DNA of 64,000 nt from Megamonas funiformis (GTDB taxonomy: Bacteria; Bacillota; Negativicutes; Selenomonadales; Selenomonadaceae). Where the stretch lies: positions 1,129,292-1,193,291 of the forward strand of contig NZ_CP048627.1 of NCBI RefSeq assembly GCF_010669225.1, written 5' to 3'. Position 1 is the stretch's first letter. Every line of letters starts with the position of its first letter. The notes below the pieces were generated by a model, which was not told the origin of the DNA, ran no database searches, and saw only the letters and a program-made list of their open reading frames with translations. The translations under genes and the position numbers were made by a program. Below are positions 26,432 to 34,881 of the stretch, piece after piece.

Positions 26432-26857
26432 ATGACTAAAATAGATGAAGCAAAAGAATATTTACAACAGGTATATAAGGCTAAACAAGTATGTTTAAGA
26501 TGTAATGCAGATTTAGAAGAATTACGTGCAACATCTATTATGTTAATTCCCTCATATAAAGAACGTACAGGTTTTAGTAATATAAAACATGATACCAGTG
26601 ATTTTATATCTAAATTAGAACAACAGGAAGAAGAAATGGAAAGATTAAAATTAGAATGGCTAAATAAACGTATAGAAATAAAATCTTTTTTAAACAACAT
26701 AAATATGAGCGAAAATATTAAGAATGTACTTATTTTACGTTATGTTTCTCTTAGAAAATGGGAAGAAATTGCTTGTTCTATTAATTGTTCATTTAGATGG
26801 GTGCATACATTACATTCTCAAGGATTATCCATTGTTGCAAAAAAAATAAAAAATTAG
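26432..26857 (+). CDS. DUF1492/ArpU-like late transcription regulator
   Basis: The 141-residue protein has an N-terminal helical part (AKEYLQQVYKAKQV..) and a C-terminal sigma-70 region-4-like HTH (ILRYVSLRKWEEIACSINCSFRWVHTLHSQGL). Proteins of this layout are put before the terminase genes in many Firmicutes phages and switch on the late genes. Four 10-bp iterons follow its stop codon and could be its binding sites. Confidence 0.75.
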   Translation: MTKIDEAKEYLQQVYKAKQVCLRCNADLEELRATSIMLIPSYKERTGFSNIKHDTSDFISKLEQQEEEMERLKLEWLNKRIEIKSFLNNINMSENIKNVLILRYVSLRKWEEIACSINCSFRWVHTLHSQGLSIVAKKIKN

Positions 26858-26917
26858 TTCACTAAAGTTCACTAAAATTCATAGAAGTTCATACTTTAAT
26901 TGTGATATAGTTATACT
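26857..26917 (+). promoter_or_regulatory. 10-bp iterons with a promoter -10 box
   Basis: GTTCACTAAA at 26857 and 26867, ATTCATAGAA at 26877 and GTTCATACTT at 26887 repeat at an exact 10-bp period. A TATACT box lies at 26912-26917 with no good -35, as expected for an activator-dependent promoter. The regulator encoded just before is the natural activator. Confidence 0.55.
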
Positions 26918-26933
26918 TGTTAAAGAAAAAGAT

Positions 26934-26962
26934 AAACCGTTGGTAAAAATACTAGCGGTTTT
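26934..26962 (+). terminator. Terminator
   Basis: AAACCGTTGGTA and TACTAGCGGTTTT form an imperfect 12-bp stem followed by T residues. It stands between the iteron promoter and the toxin-antitoxin cassette. Confidence 0.55.
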
Positions 26963-27063
26963 ATTGTTTTATAAGTTTATCTTGTATAAATATTGGTATA
27001 TACCCATATATTTTAATAATAATATGTATTTTTATAATTTATATTAGAATAATAGCCTTCATG

Positions 27064-27091
27064 TTGCAAAATTTATGTAATATGCTATACT
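27064..27091 (+). promoter_or_regulatory. Promoter of the antisense RNA
   Basis: TTGCAA (27064-27069), a 16-bp spacer and TATACT (27086-27091) with an extended TGC before the -10 box. Transcription would start near 27098 and run to the shared terminator. Confidence 0.65.
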
Positions 27092-27101
27092 AAATATAGG
27101 C

Positions 27102-27128
27102 AAAACATGATAAATTGTCATATGGACA
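27102..27128 (+). repeat. Direct repeat 1 (in antisense RNA)
   Basis: AAAACATGATAAAT then TGTCATATGGACA; it matches repeat 2 at 27279-27307 apart from a small change in the middle (ATTGTCA against ATCTTGACA). Confidence 0.75.
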
Positions 27129-27131
27129 GCA

Positions 27132-27164
27132 AAACCCCATGAAGCTCGCACCTTCATGGGGTTT
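27132..27164. terminator. Shared bidirectional terminator of toxin and antitoxin RNAs
   Basis: A 13-bp perfect stem AAACCCCATGAAG/CTTCATGGGGTTT with a 7-nt loop. The T tract on the minus strand (GGGGTTTTGC) serves the toxin mRNA, and the plus-strand tail GGGTTTCTTG serves the antisense RNA. Confidence 0.8.
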
Positions 27165-27195
27165 CTTGCGTTATATAGCTAACGCTGAAGCTAGG

Positions 27196-27300
27196 CTAGT
27201 TGCCACATAAAATCGAAAAAAGCATGTCTAACCCTTTGCAAATATAGTAGGCAACTATACTTGCCATGACAGCTTCTAAAAACATGATAAATCTTGACAT
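27196..27300 (-). CDS. Small hydrophobic type I toxin-like peptide
   Basis: The 34-residue peptide (MSRFIMFLEAVMASIVAYYI, then CKGLDMLFSILCGN) is one membrane helix with Lys/Asp near its end, like the Fst and TxpA peptides that damage the membrane from inside. AGGAGGTG lies 8 nt before ATG 27300. The gene faces an antisense RNA gene, shares its terminator and carries a direct repeat over its start. No homology search was possible, so the family name is inferred from the layout. Confidence 0.65.
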   Translation of the reverse strand: MSRFIMFLEAVMASIVAYYICKGLDMLFSILCGN

Positions 27301-27307
27301 ATGGACA
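27279..27307 (+). repeat. Direct repeat 2 (over the toxin start)
   Basis: AAAACATGATAAAT then CTTGACATATGGACA covers the toxin start codon and reaches its ribosome binding site. It is the partner of 27102-27128. Confidence 0.75.
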
Positions 27308-27347
27308 CCTCCTAACTGTTACCAGTATAGGAAGGGCAACGAAAAAT

Positions 27348-27356
27348 ATTATAACA
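27348..27356 (-). promoter_or_regulatory. Probable toxin promoter (extended -10)
   Basis: On the minus strand TGTTATAAT lies about 47 nt before the toxin start codon. The -35 region is weak. Confidence 0.45.
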
Positions 27357-27408
27357 TATAATTATATTTGATGATATAATTATAATATCTTTTATTTGAG
27401 GTGATTTT

Positions 27409-27624
27409 ATGTATTTTAAATTACTTAATGTAGAGGTATTGTCAGGAGTATTTCCTAATATGAAATTAAAGGTTACTTTTAATGTAAATAATGAGAATTT
27501 TATTATTTATGTAGAGTATAAAGATGGATCCATTTATACTAAAGAAAATTTAAAGCTTGAATCATCTGTTTTTCAAGCTTTAAGAACGTCTATACTAAAT
27601 TGGAATTTTGAAAAAAATATCTAA
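27409..27624 (+). CDS. Unknown small phage protein
   Basis: The 71-residue protein (MYFKLLNVEVLSGVFPNM...) is beta-rich (LKVTFNVNNENFIIYVEYKDGSIYT) with a short C-terminal helix. GAGGTGATTTT precedes the ATG and a terminator follows. No family is recognised. Confidence 0.55.
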   Translation: MYFKLLNVEVLSGVFPNMKLKVTFNVNNENFIIYVEYKDGSIYTKENLKLESSVFQALRTSILNWNFEKNI

Positions 27625-27631
27625 GATATTT

Positions 27632-27656
27632 AAGCACCTAAATAGGTGCTTTTTTT
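27632..27656 (+). terminator. Terminator
   Basis: AAGCACCT/AGGTGCTT with a 4-nt loop followed by seven T. It separates the small gene from the methyltransferase gene. Confidence 0.85.
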
Positions 27657-27687
27657 ATACCTAAAAATAAGGAAAGGAAGTGTAGTT

Positions 27688-29133
27688 ATGGACATTAAGA
27701 TTATTTATAAACCAACAGATAAAATAGTTCCATATGAAAATAACCCTAGGCTGAATGATGAGGCTGTTGAACCAGTAGCAAACAGTATTAAACAATTTGG
27801 ATTTAAAGTCCCAATAATAATAGATAGTAGTAATATAATTGTTGCTGGTCATACAAGATTGAAGGCTGCTAAACAATTGGGTATGGATAAAGTACCATGT
27901 ATTATAGCTGATGATTTAACAGAAGAACAAATAAGAGCTTTTCGTTTGGTAGATAATAAAGTGTCTGAATTAGCTGATTGGGATTATGAGAAATTAGAAG
28001 AAGAATTAGCTAATATTAATAGTATTGATATGAATATTTTTGATTTTGATATGTCAGAAATAAATGATATTGTTGAACACTTAGATGAAGATATAGTATG
28101 TGATTCAGAATTAGAAAAAGTTTCACTTAGTGAAAAATTTTTATTTACACCAACATCTGTATTAAATACAAGATGTGCACAATGGCAAGAAAGAAAAAGA
28201 GCATGGTTTAAGTATGGCATTAAATCTGATTTATCAAGAGAAAATATTAAAACGACAGGTAGTGCAGCAGGTTCAGTACCTAGATTTTATGAATATAAAG
28301 AGAAATGTGAGAAGGAAATAGGTCGTAAATTATCAGTTGCAGAGTTTACAGATAATTATTTGCATAGATACATGAAAGAAGATAGTTTATTAAAATTTAC
28401 TAATACAGGTGGGATACTAAGTGTATTTGACCCTGTCTTATGTGAGTTAATGTATTATTGGTTTAGTTTTGATAAAGCAAAGATTTTAGACCCATTTGCA
28501 GGTGGTAGTGTAAGAGGTATTATTGCTTCAAAATTGAATAGGCAATATACAGGAGTTGATTTACGAAAAGAACAGATAGAAGCTAATATAAATCAGGGTG
28601 ATGAATTATTATCCACAGATGATATAAAACCTAAATGGATATGTGGAAACAGCTTAAATATATCTTCGCTTGCAAAAGATGAGTATGATTTTATATTTAG
28701 TTGCCCGCCTTATTATGACTTAGAAATATATAGTGATGATAAAGAAGATTTAAGTAATCAAACTTATGAAGATTTTTTATCTATGTATAGAAAAATAATA
28801 TTTGATAGTGTTAATATGCTTAAAGATAATCGTTTTGCATGTTTTGTTGTTGGAGATATTAGAAACAGAAAAACTGGCATGTATAGAAATTTTGTATCAG
28901 AAACTATAGCTGCATTTCATAATGCAGGAATGGAATTATATAATGAAATAATTTTATTAACAACATTAGGTTCTTTACCAATTAGAATGGGGAGAGGTTT
29001 TTCAATAAGTAGAAAAGTAGGTAAAACACATCAAAATGTATTAGTTTTTTATAAAGGAGACCAGAAGAAAATAAGAGATTTATATGGGGATATAGATATT
29101 TTAGAAATATCAGATGAAGATCTGGACATTTAA
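27688..29133 (+). CDS. ParB-domain DNA methyltransferase
   Basis: The 481-residue protein has an N-terminal ParB/sulfiredoxin-like domain (YENNPRLNDEAVEPVANSI, VAGHTRLKAAKQLG, RLVDNKVSELADWD; about 5-125), then a DNA methylase with DPFAGGSVRG (AdoMet motif I, about 265) and SCPPYYDLEIY (motif IV, about 330), type N6-A or N4-C. Phages carry such fusions next to terminase; the mark may protect phage DNA from host restriction or regulate packaging. ATG 27688 is chosen because GGAAAGGAAG lies upstream. Confidence 0.85.
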   Translation: MDIKIIYKPTDKIVPYENNPRLNDEAVEPVANSIKQFGFKVPIIIDSSNIIVAGHTRLKAAKQLGMDKVPCIIADDLTEEQIRAFRLVDNKVSELADWDYEKLEEELANINSIDMNIFDFDMSEINDIVEHLDEDIVCDSELEKVSLSEKFLFTPTSVLNTRCAQWQERKRAWFKYGIKSDLSRENIKTTGSAAGSVPRFYEYKEKCEKEIGRKLSVAEFTDNYLHRYMKEDSLLKFTNTGGILSVFDPVLCELMYYWFSFDKAKILDPFAGGSVRGIIASKLNRQYTGVDLRKEQIEANINQGDELLSTDDIKPKWICGNSLNISSLAKDEYDFIFSCPPYYDLEIYSDDKEDLSNQTYEDFLSMYRKIIFDSVNMLKDNRFACFVVGDIRNRKTGMYRNFVSETIAAFHNAGMELYNEIILLTTLGSLPIRMGRGFSISRKVGKTHQNVLVFYKGDQKKIRDLYGDIDILEISDEDLDI

Positions 29134-29174
29134 TAGTACTTACCTTAACATATCAAGCACAAGGAGATGATGAT

Positions 29175-29363
29175 ATGTTAGAAATAATAAAACAAAGAGC
29201 ATTTGAAGCTAGATGTGCATACAAAAAAGGTTTGATTACAAGAGCAGAAGCAAAAACAGATATTGAACCATATATAAAATTATTTAATAATAGGAGCATG
29301 GAAATTGCTAAGAAATACAATATGAAACCAAAAAAAATAACATTTGCAGGTTTTATTAGATAG
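29175..29363 (+). CDS. Small helical protein
   Basis: The 62-residue basic helical product (MLEIIKQRAFEARCAYKKGL...) follows AAGGAGATG. It resembles the small proteins often found before terminase genes, but has no named family. A terminator lies right after it. Confidence 0.6.
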   Translation: MLEIIKQRAFEARCAYKKGLITRAEAKTDIEPYIKLFNNRSMEIAKKYNMKPKKITFAGFIR

Positions 29364-29389
29364 GTAGGTTTAGAAACCTACCTTTTTTA
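29362..29389 (+). terminator. Terminator before terminase genes
   Basis: AGGTAGGTTT/AAACCTACCT with a 2-nt loop followed by TTTTT. Confidence 0.85.
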
Positions 29390-29404
29390 TTTGGAGGGAG
29401 AGTG

Positions 29405-29899
29405 ATGGGAAATGAAAATTTAAGACCATGGGAAAGACAAGATGGTGAAACTGAAAAGGCTTTTTCTGCATTTAAAGCCTATTTAGAAATGGAAGATAGG
29501 AATATTTGTCAGCTTGCTAAAAGGTTGTCAAAAAGTAGGCAATTAGTTGACAAATGGAAACAAAAATATAATTGGCAAGAACGTTGTATAGCATGGGATA
29601 AATCACTCCAGGAGATAGAATATAAAACCGCTGTAAGAGAACGTAAGAAGATGGCTAAACGTCATATCGCTATTGCAATGTCTATGCAAGCAAAGGCAGT
29701 AGAAGCATTAAAGAAAATAGATGTATCTAAACTAAATGCAAATGAAATTATTCGTCTATTTGATACTGCGGTTAAAATAGAACGTTTAAGCCGTGGAGAA
29801 GCTACATTTATAAATTCAAATCAAGATAATAAAGTTGATGAAGAAACTAATCCTATAAATACCATTCAAATATATATACCAGATAATGGCAGGGACTAA
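29405..29899 (+). CDS. Terminase small subunit-like protein
   Basis: The 164-residue protein begins with a helix-turn-helix area (RPWERQDGETEKAFSAFKAYLE, QLAKRLSKSRQLVDKWKQKYNWQERC) that should recognise the packaging site, and then a coiled C-terminal part (RHIAIAMSMQAKAVEALKK). It ends 2 bp before the large subunit. ATG 29405 is preferred over GTG 29402. Confidence 0.8.
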   Translation: MGNENLRPWERQDGETEKAFSAFKAYLEMEDRNICQLAKRLSKSRQLVDKWKQKYNWQERCIAWDKSLQEIEYKTAVRERKKMAKRHIAIAMSMQAKAVEALKKIDVSKLNANEIIRLFDTAVKIERLSRGEATFINSNQDNKVDEETNPINTIQIYIPDNGRD

Positions 29900-29901
29900 A
29901 A

Positions 29902-31251
29902 ATGATTATAAAACCACAAAAAGGGAAACAAGAACAATTTTTATCTAGCAAAGCAGATATAGTTTTTTATGGTGGAGCTGCTGGTGGTGGTAAAACTTAT
30001 GCTGCACTAATAGAGCCATTAAGACACATAAATAATAAGAATTTTTCTTGTATCATATTTAGACGAACATCTCCTCAAATTACCACTCCTGGTGGTCTAT
30101 GGGATACAGCTCTTGAGATGTATACAGCATTAGGAGCAAAAGATATACGAAGTCCTAATAGATATTTTAGATTTCCTAGCGGTGCTAAAATTGTAATGAA
30201 CCATCTTCAGTACGACAAAACTGTTTATGATTATCAAGGGGCACAAATTCCTTTGATTGAATTTGAAGAACTTACACATTTTAGCTGGAAACAATTTACT
30301 TATATGCTTACTCGTAATCGTTCAGCTATTGCGGGAATAAAACCATATATAAGGGCTACTTGTAATCCTGACCCTGATAGTTGGGTAGCAGATTTTATTA
30401 AATGGTATATAGACCAAGATACAGGATATGCTATTCAATCTCGTGGTGGTAAAATACGTTATTTTGTAATTGTAAATGATGAACCAATATGGTCTGATGA
30501 TTCAGATGAGCTGTTGGAAAAATATAATATTGAGCCAAAAAGCTTTACATTTATTCCTTCATCAATATATGATAATAAGATTTTATTAGAAAATGACAAA
30601 GGATATTTAGCGAATTTAAAAGCTCAAGATACAGTTACTAAAGAACAATTATTAAATGGAAACTGGAAAATTAGACCAGCAAGTGGATTATATTTTAAAC
30701 ATAATCAGATATCTGTTGTAAATAATATACCAGATAAAATAGTAGCTATTTGTAGAGCGTGGGATTTAGCAGCTACAGAAGAAACTCCAACAAATAGAAG
30801 CCCAGATAAAACGGCTGGTGTTTTGATGGCACGTTTAAAAAATGGGCAATTTATTATTTTAGATGTCTTTACTGGTTGTTTGAATGCAAATGGAGTAAGG
30901 CAAGCTGTTAGACGTATAGCTATGCAAGATAAAATAAATTATAGATGTAATAATATTCATATTCCTCAAGACCCAGGTCAAGCAGGAAAAGAACAGGCTC
31001 ATTCCTATGTTAGATTTCTTGCAGGGTTTAATGTTCAAATTGAAAGAATAAATGGTAGTAAGATTAATAGAGCAGAACCATTTGCAGCACAATGGCAACA
31101 AGGAAATATTTTTTTGTTGCGAGGAGATTGGAATAAAATGTATTTAAACGAACTATGTGCATTTCCTGATGGTATTCATGATGATTTAGTTGACGCTAGT
31201 TCAGACGCATTTAATTATTTAACTAAAGTTAGAAATCTTAGTGTATTTTAA
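29902..31251 (+). CDS. terL: Terminase large subunit
   Basis: The 449-residue packaging motor has Walker A GGAAGGGKT at 24-32, Walker B IEFEEL near 122 and the ATP-coupling stretch ATCNPDPDSW. The C-terminal RNase-H-like nuclease starts at WDLAATEETP (about 293), with further acids in LDVFTGCL and DDLVDASSDAF. The length is typical. It drives DNA into the prohead and cuts concatemers. Confidence 0.95.
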   Translation: MIIKPQKGKQEQFLSSKADIVFYGGAAGGGKTYAALIEPLRHINNKNFSCIIFRRTSPQITTPGGLWDTALEMYTALGAKDIRSPNRYFRFPSGAKIVMNHLQYDKTVYDYQGAQIPLIEFEELTHFSWKQFTYMLTRNRSAIAGIKPYIRATCNPDPDSWVADFIKWYIDQDTGYAIQSRGGKIRYFVIVNDEPIWSDDSDELLEKYNIEPKSFTFIPSSIYDNKILLENDKGYLANLKAQDTVTKEQLLNGNWKIRPASGLYFKHNQISVVNNIPDKIVAICRAWDLAATEETPTNRSPDKTAGVLMARLKNGQFIILDVFTGCLNANGVRQAVRRIAMQDKINYRCNNIHIPQDPGQAGKEQAHSYVRFLAGFNVQIERINGSKINRAEPFAAQWQQGNIFLLRGDWNKMYLNELCAFPDGIHDDLVDASSDAFNYLTKVRNLSVF

Positions 31252-31256
31252 GGTAG

Positions 31257-32579
31257 GTGATAAAAATAAAAAGGCTAGATAGCATGATTAATATAGTAAA
31301 TGGAGTTGGAACGATACGTTATGACCCTAGTAGATATACTGGCATTATAAGAAAAATGTTTATAACTTATAATATGTCGGAAAATTTGTTTATAGAAAAT
31401 GGCATATTTAGAAAGATAATTACATCCCCAGCAGATGAGGCACTTAGAGCAGGATTTTGTATAAAGACTTCTGATGATATAGATGTATCAGAAGCTGAAA
31501 GCAAAATCCTTTCTTTATATGAAGATTTAGCTTGTGAAGAAAAATTCGCAACTGCTTTATATTGGCATAGATGTTATGGTGGTGCAGTTATTTTTCCAGT
31601 ATTTAAAGATTTATCTGAAGATCTGACAAAACCACTAGATGAAAATAATATTTATGGAATTGAAGAAATACGAGTTTACTCCGCAAAAGAAGTTATTCCA
31701 TTAAAACAGAATGAAGATTTTAATAGTACTAATTATAAAAAGACTGAAACCTATTTGATAAGTGATGAAGCAACAGGAGCTTACTTTGAAATACATTATT
31801 CTAGATTAATTATATTTAATGGATTAACTGTACCTAACATTTTGAGAAATGAACGTAATGGTTGGGGCGGTATGGTATTAGAAAATATCTATGATACTTT
31901 AATTCTAAAGTATGACTTAGGTAATAAATTTGCTATTGATATTATGGAACGTATGGCACAAGGCATTTTAAAAATAGCTGGATTACTAAATAAGTTATCT
32001 ATAGAAGGTGGAGAAGATGAAGTACGAACTTATTTACAAAATATAGATATGGTCAGAAATATCTTAAACACCTTAGCTATAGATAAAGATGATGATTATG
32101 ATATAAAAAGCATTAGTTTAAGTGGAGTAAAAGATATTTTAGATAAAACGCAAACTATGTTATCTGCTGTAAGTGAAATACCTGTAACGATTTTGTTTGG
32201 TCGTTCTCCAGGTGGTCAAAATGCTACAGGAGATAGTGATTTTGAACAATATTATTCTATGGTTCAAAAATTACAACGTAGAGATTTAAAACCTCAACTT
32301 AGTAAATTTATATATTTTTTATCTAAATGCAAAGACTATCAAATAAAGTTACCGGATACTTGGTCTTTAAAATTTAATCCATTATCAATTCCAACAGAAA
32401 AAGAGCAAGCTGAAACAGATAAAATGAAAGCTGAAACAAAAGAAAAAAATATTTCTGCATTAACTTCACTTGTTAATATAGGTGGTTTAGACAATGTTGA
32501 GTTGCGAAATTATTTAGAAGAACAAGGTTTTAAATTGGACCGAACACTAGATAATGTAGGACGTGATGTTATTGAATAA
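31257..32579 (+). CDS. Portal protein (DUF1073 type)
   Basis: The 440-residue protein begins RLDSMINIVNGVGTIRYDPS and has the portal marks FRKIITSPADEALRAGF, LYWHRCYGGAVIF and TILFGRSPGGQNATGDSDFEQYYSM, the hallmark of DUF1073 portals. It forms the head vertex ring. GTG 31257 keeps the conserved start, though its ribosome binding site is close; ATG 31284 is the alternative. Confidence 0.9.
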   Translation: MIKIKRLDSMINIVNGVGTIRYDPSRYTGIIRKMFITYNMSENLFIENGIFRKIITSPADEALRAGFCIKTSDDIDVSEAESKILSLYEDLACEEKFATALYWHRCYGGAVIFPVFKDLSEDLTKPLDENNIYGIEEIRVYSAKEVIPLKQNEDFNSTNYKKTETYLISDEATGAYFEIHYSRLIIFNGLTVPNILRNERNGWGGMVLENIYDTLILKYDLGNKFAIDIMERMAQGILKIAGLLNKLSIEGGEDEVRTYLQNIDMVRNILNTLAIDKDDDYDIKSISLSGVKDILDKTQTMLSAVSEIPVTILFGRSPGGQNATGDSDFEQYYSMVQKLQRRDLKPQLSKFIYFLSKCKDYQIKLPDTWSLKFNPLSIPTEKEQAETDKMKAETKEKNISALTSLVNIGGLDNVELRNYLEEQGFKLDRTLDNVGRDVIE

Positions 32580-33348
32580 AAGGCAATATGAATGTAGATA
32601 TCCGTATCAATATGAAAGAGAATATAAAAAGCAATTGGTTAATTTAGTAAAAATATTAAAAAAATCTGTTGTATTAGCGCTTGATAATATTAAAACATTT
32701 ATAAATCAAAATCGTTTAGATGGTTTGAGCGATACATTTAACGATGTGATGGATAAAATAAAACAAAATTATTATGTTTTAATAGCAAAAGACTTTATAA
32801 CTAGAAAAATAGAACAGATGTTTTTAAATATAAGTAGGTTTACTAAAAATGAATTAGATAAATCGTTTAAATCTAAAATAGGTGTAGATATTTTTACAGG
32901 AGAACCCAATTTACAAGAATTGATGAATTTATGGGTTGATGACAATGTAAATTTAATAACTTCGGTTGAAACACAATTTTTTGATAAAGTAAAGCAAATA
33001 ATATTAGAAGCTATACAAAATGGTATGTTAACAAAAAATTTAGCTAATAGCATAAAAAAGATAACTGGAATAACAGAAAAGCGAGCAATATTAATAGCTG
33101 TTGACCAAATAGGGAAATTAAATGGTCAAATTACTAGAATGCGACAAGTTAAAGCTGGTATAAAAGAATATATTTGGCGTACTGCTGGAGATAGTAGAGT
33201 TAGACCAATGCATAAAGCTAGAAATGGGAAAAAATATAGATGGGATAAGCCACCTATAGATGGACATCCAGGAATGGCTATTCGCTGTCGTTGTGTGGCT
33301 ATTCCAGTTATAGATTTAAATAATATAAATGGTGTTGCTATTACTTAG
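32566..33348 (+). CDS. Minor head protein (SPP1 gp7/Mu F-like)
   Basis: The 260-residue protein is helical for 170 residues and ends in the Mu-F motif: RQVKAGIKEYIWRTAGDSRVRPMHKARNGKKYRW and GHPGMAIRCRC. It overlaps the portal gene by 14 bp and would stay with the portal in the head. Confidence 0.88.
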   Translation: MLLNKRQYECRYPYQYEREYKKQLVNLVKILKKSVVLALDNIKTFINQNRLDGLSDTFNDVMDKIKQNYYVLIAKDFITRKIEQMFLNISRFTKNELDKSFKSKIGVDIFTGEPNLQELMNLWVDDNVNLITSVETQFFDKVKQIILEAIQNGMLTKNLANSIKKITGITEKRAILIAVDQIGKLNGQITRMRQVKAGIKEYIWRTAGDSRVRPMHKARNGKKYRWDKPPIDGHPGMAIRCRCVAIPVIDLNNINGVAIT

Positions 33349-33363
33349 GAAGGAGGTGAAAAT

Positions 33364-34422
33364 ATGCAAAGATATGATAGATTTACTTTTAAAGCTACAA
33401 AAACAGATGAAGGATTTATTATTGACAAACCAATAATCGGCAGAACAGGTATTCTTCGCTATCAGAATGCAGATGGTTCAGAAAGAATTGAATATAGACC
33501 ACCTGAGGAAGCTTTTAATGCTGATAGTTTAGCTAGTATTAAAGGAAAGCCTATAACACTAGGTCATGTGGCTATGGTTAATAATAAGAATTCAAAAAGT
33601 ATACCGATTTTAGGTACTGTAATTTCTGGTGGTGAACAAGATGGAGATAATATTAGAGCAGATATTACTTTATATAATTTAGATACACCACATAGAGAAT
33701 TATCTTGTGGTTATACATTAGACTTGGATGAAACACCAGGTATTACGCCTGATGGTAAACATTATGACGCAATACAAAGAAATATTAGGTACAATCATCT
33801 TGCAGTTGTGCAAAAAGGTAGAGCAGGCAATGCTCGTCTTAATATGGATGGTGACCAAATAATTGAAAGTGAGGATAAAAAACATATGGCAAAAGTTAGA
33901 CTTGATAATGGCTTAGAATATGAATGTGCAGAAGAAGTAAAAATTGAACTTGAAACATTGAAAGCAAATAAGACAAAGGAAAAAGCTAATTTTGACGCAT
34001 TGCAAGGAAAATATGACGCAATGAAAGTAAAAGTTGATAAATTAGAAAAAGATTTAGCAGATGAAAAAGCTAATAAAAGTGTTAACTTTGATGAAGCAGT
34101 AAAAGAACGTGTTAAAATGCTTGACATTGCTAAGCAATATAATTTAGATAAAATTGATACCTTAAGTAATAAAGATATTAAAATAGCTGTAATAAAAAAA
34201 GTTAATGGAGATTTTAATATTGATAATAAAAGTGAAGAATATATTGATGGTATGTTTGACGTATGCAGTGAACAGCAAATTAATATAGATAGTGCAAGTG
34301 CTTCTAAAAGAAGAATTATTAATGGAGATAATGATAATAAAATGAATTTTGATGATTTTGATTACATTAAGAAAATGGAAGAATTAAAACAAGCAGAAGC
34401 AAATGCATATAAAGGAGAATAA
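33364..34422 (+). CDS. DUF2213 prohead protein (protease/scaffold)
   Basis: The 352-residue protein starts RYDRFTFKATKTDEGFIID and contains the PITLGH and ELSCGYTLDLDETPG motifs and HLAVV(Q)KGRAG, as in DUF2213 head maturation proteases. The second half (about 175-250) is a coiled coil and could be the built-in scaffold. It is followed by the cement and capsid genes. Confidence 0.85.
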   Translation: MQRYDRFTFKATKTDEGFIIDKPIIGRTGILRYQNADGSERIEYRPPEEAFNADSLASIKGKPITLGHVAMVNNKNSKSIPILGTVISGGEQDGDNIRADITLYNLDTPHRELSCGYTLDLDETPGITPDGKHYDAIQRNIRYNHLAVVQKGRAGNARLNMDGDQIIESEDKKHMAKVRLDNGLEYECAEEVKIELETLKANKTKEKANFDALQGKYDAMKVKVDKLEKDLADEKANKSVNFDEAVKERVKMLDIAKQYNLDKIDTLSNKDIKIAVIKKVNGDFNIDNKSEEYIDGMFDVCSEQQINIDSASASKRRIINGDNDNKMNFDDFDYIKKMEELKQAEANAYKGE

Positions 34423-34426
34423 TAAA

Positions 34427-34876
34427 ATGAGTTGGTACAGTAGAGAACTAGATAAAGGTTTTGCAGGTATGATAGCTAATACTGCTATTAGAAATTGTGA
34501 TAGCTATGCTGTTGAAGAAGAAAAAGGATTAAATCCTGGAGACGCTGTAGTTTTAGGTACAACTGAAAACTTAGTAAAAAAAGTAGATAGTGGTTCTGAA
34601 AGTAAAGTTATTGGAGTAGTTGTTCATAATCATAAAGAACCATCTAATCCTTATTATGAACAAGGTGATAGTGTAGCAATTATGTCTACAGGTGATATTT
34701 ATGTTGAAGTTGGTGAAGCTGTTACCGCAGGTGATGTTGCTTGTATTATGGCAAGTACTTATAAATGGGGTAAAACAGGTACAGCAGTAGTTGGAGCAAC
34801 ATATATAAAAGGTGCTGAAAGTGGTAAATTAGCACTTTTACGCCTTAGAAATGTAACTGTAGAGCAAGGAGAGTAG
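34427..34876 (+). CDS. Capsid cement/decoration protein
   Basis: The 149-residue, beta-rich protein (MSWYSRELDKGFAGMIANT..., GLNPGDAVVLG, GDIYVEVGEAVTAGDV) matches the pattern of cement proteins that lie before the capsid gene. ATG 34427 follows AAAGGAG. It probably sits on the capsid surface as trimers. Confidence 0.8.
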   Translation: MSWYSRELDKGFAGMIANTAIRNCDSYAVEEEKGLNPGDAVVLGTTENLVKKVDSGSESKVIGVVVHNHKEPSNPYYEQGDSVAIMSTGDIYVEVGEAVTAGDVACIMASTYKWGKTGTAVVGATYIKGAESGKLALLRLRNVTVEQGE

Positions 34877-34881
34877 TAAAT

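Larger units (their letters stand above)
27098..27164 (+). ncRNA. Putative antitoxin RNA of a Fst/par-like type I system
   Basis: The predicted transcript of about 67 nt starts after a good promoter and ends at the terminator hairpin 27132-27164. It contains AACATGATAAAT..TGTCA or TATGGACA (27102-27128), a direct repeat of the sequence covering the toxin start (27279-27307). Since the toxin is read from the opposite strand, this RNA can pair with the toxin mRNA over its ribosome binding site and start codon. The layout copies RNA II of the pAD1 par locus. Confidence 0.6.
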
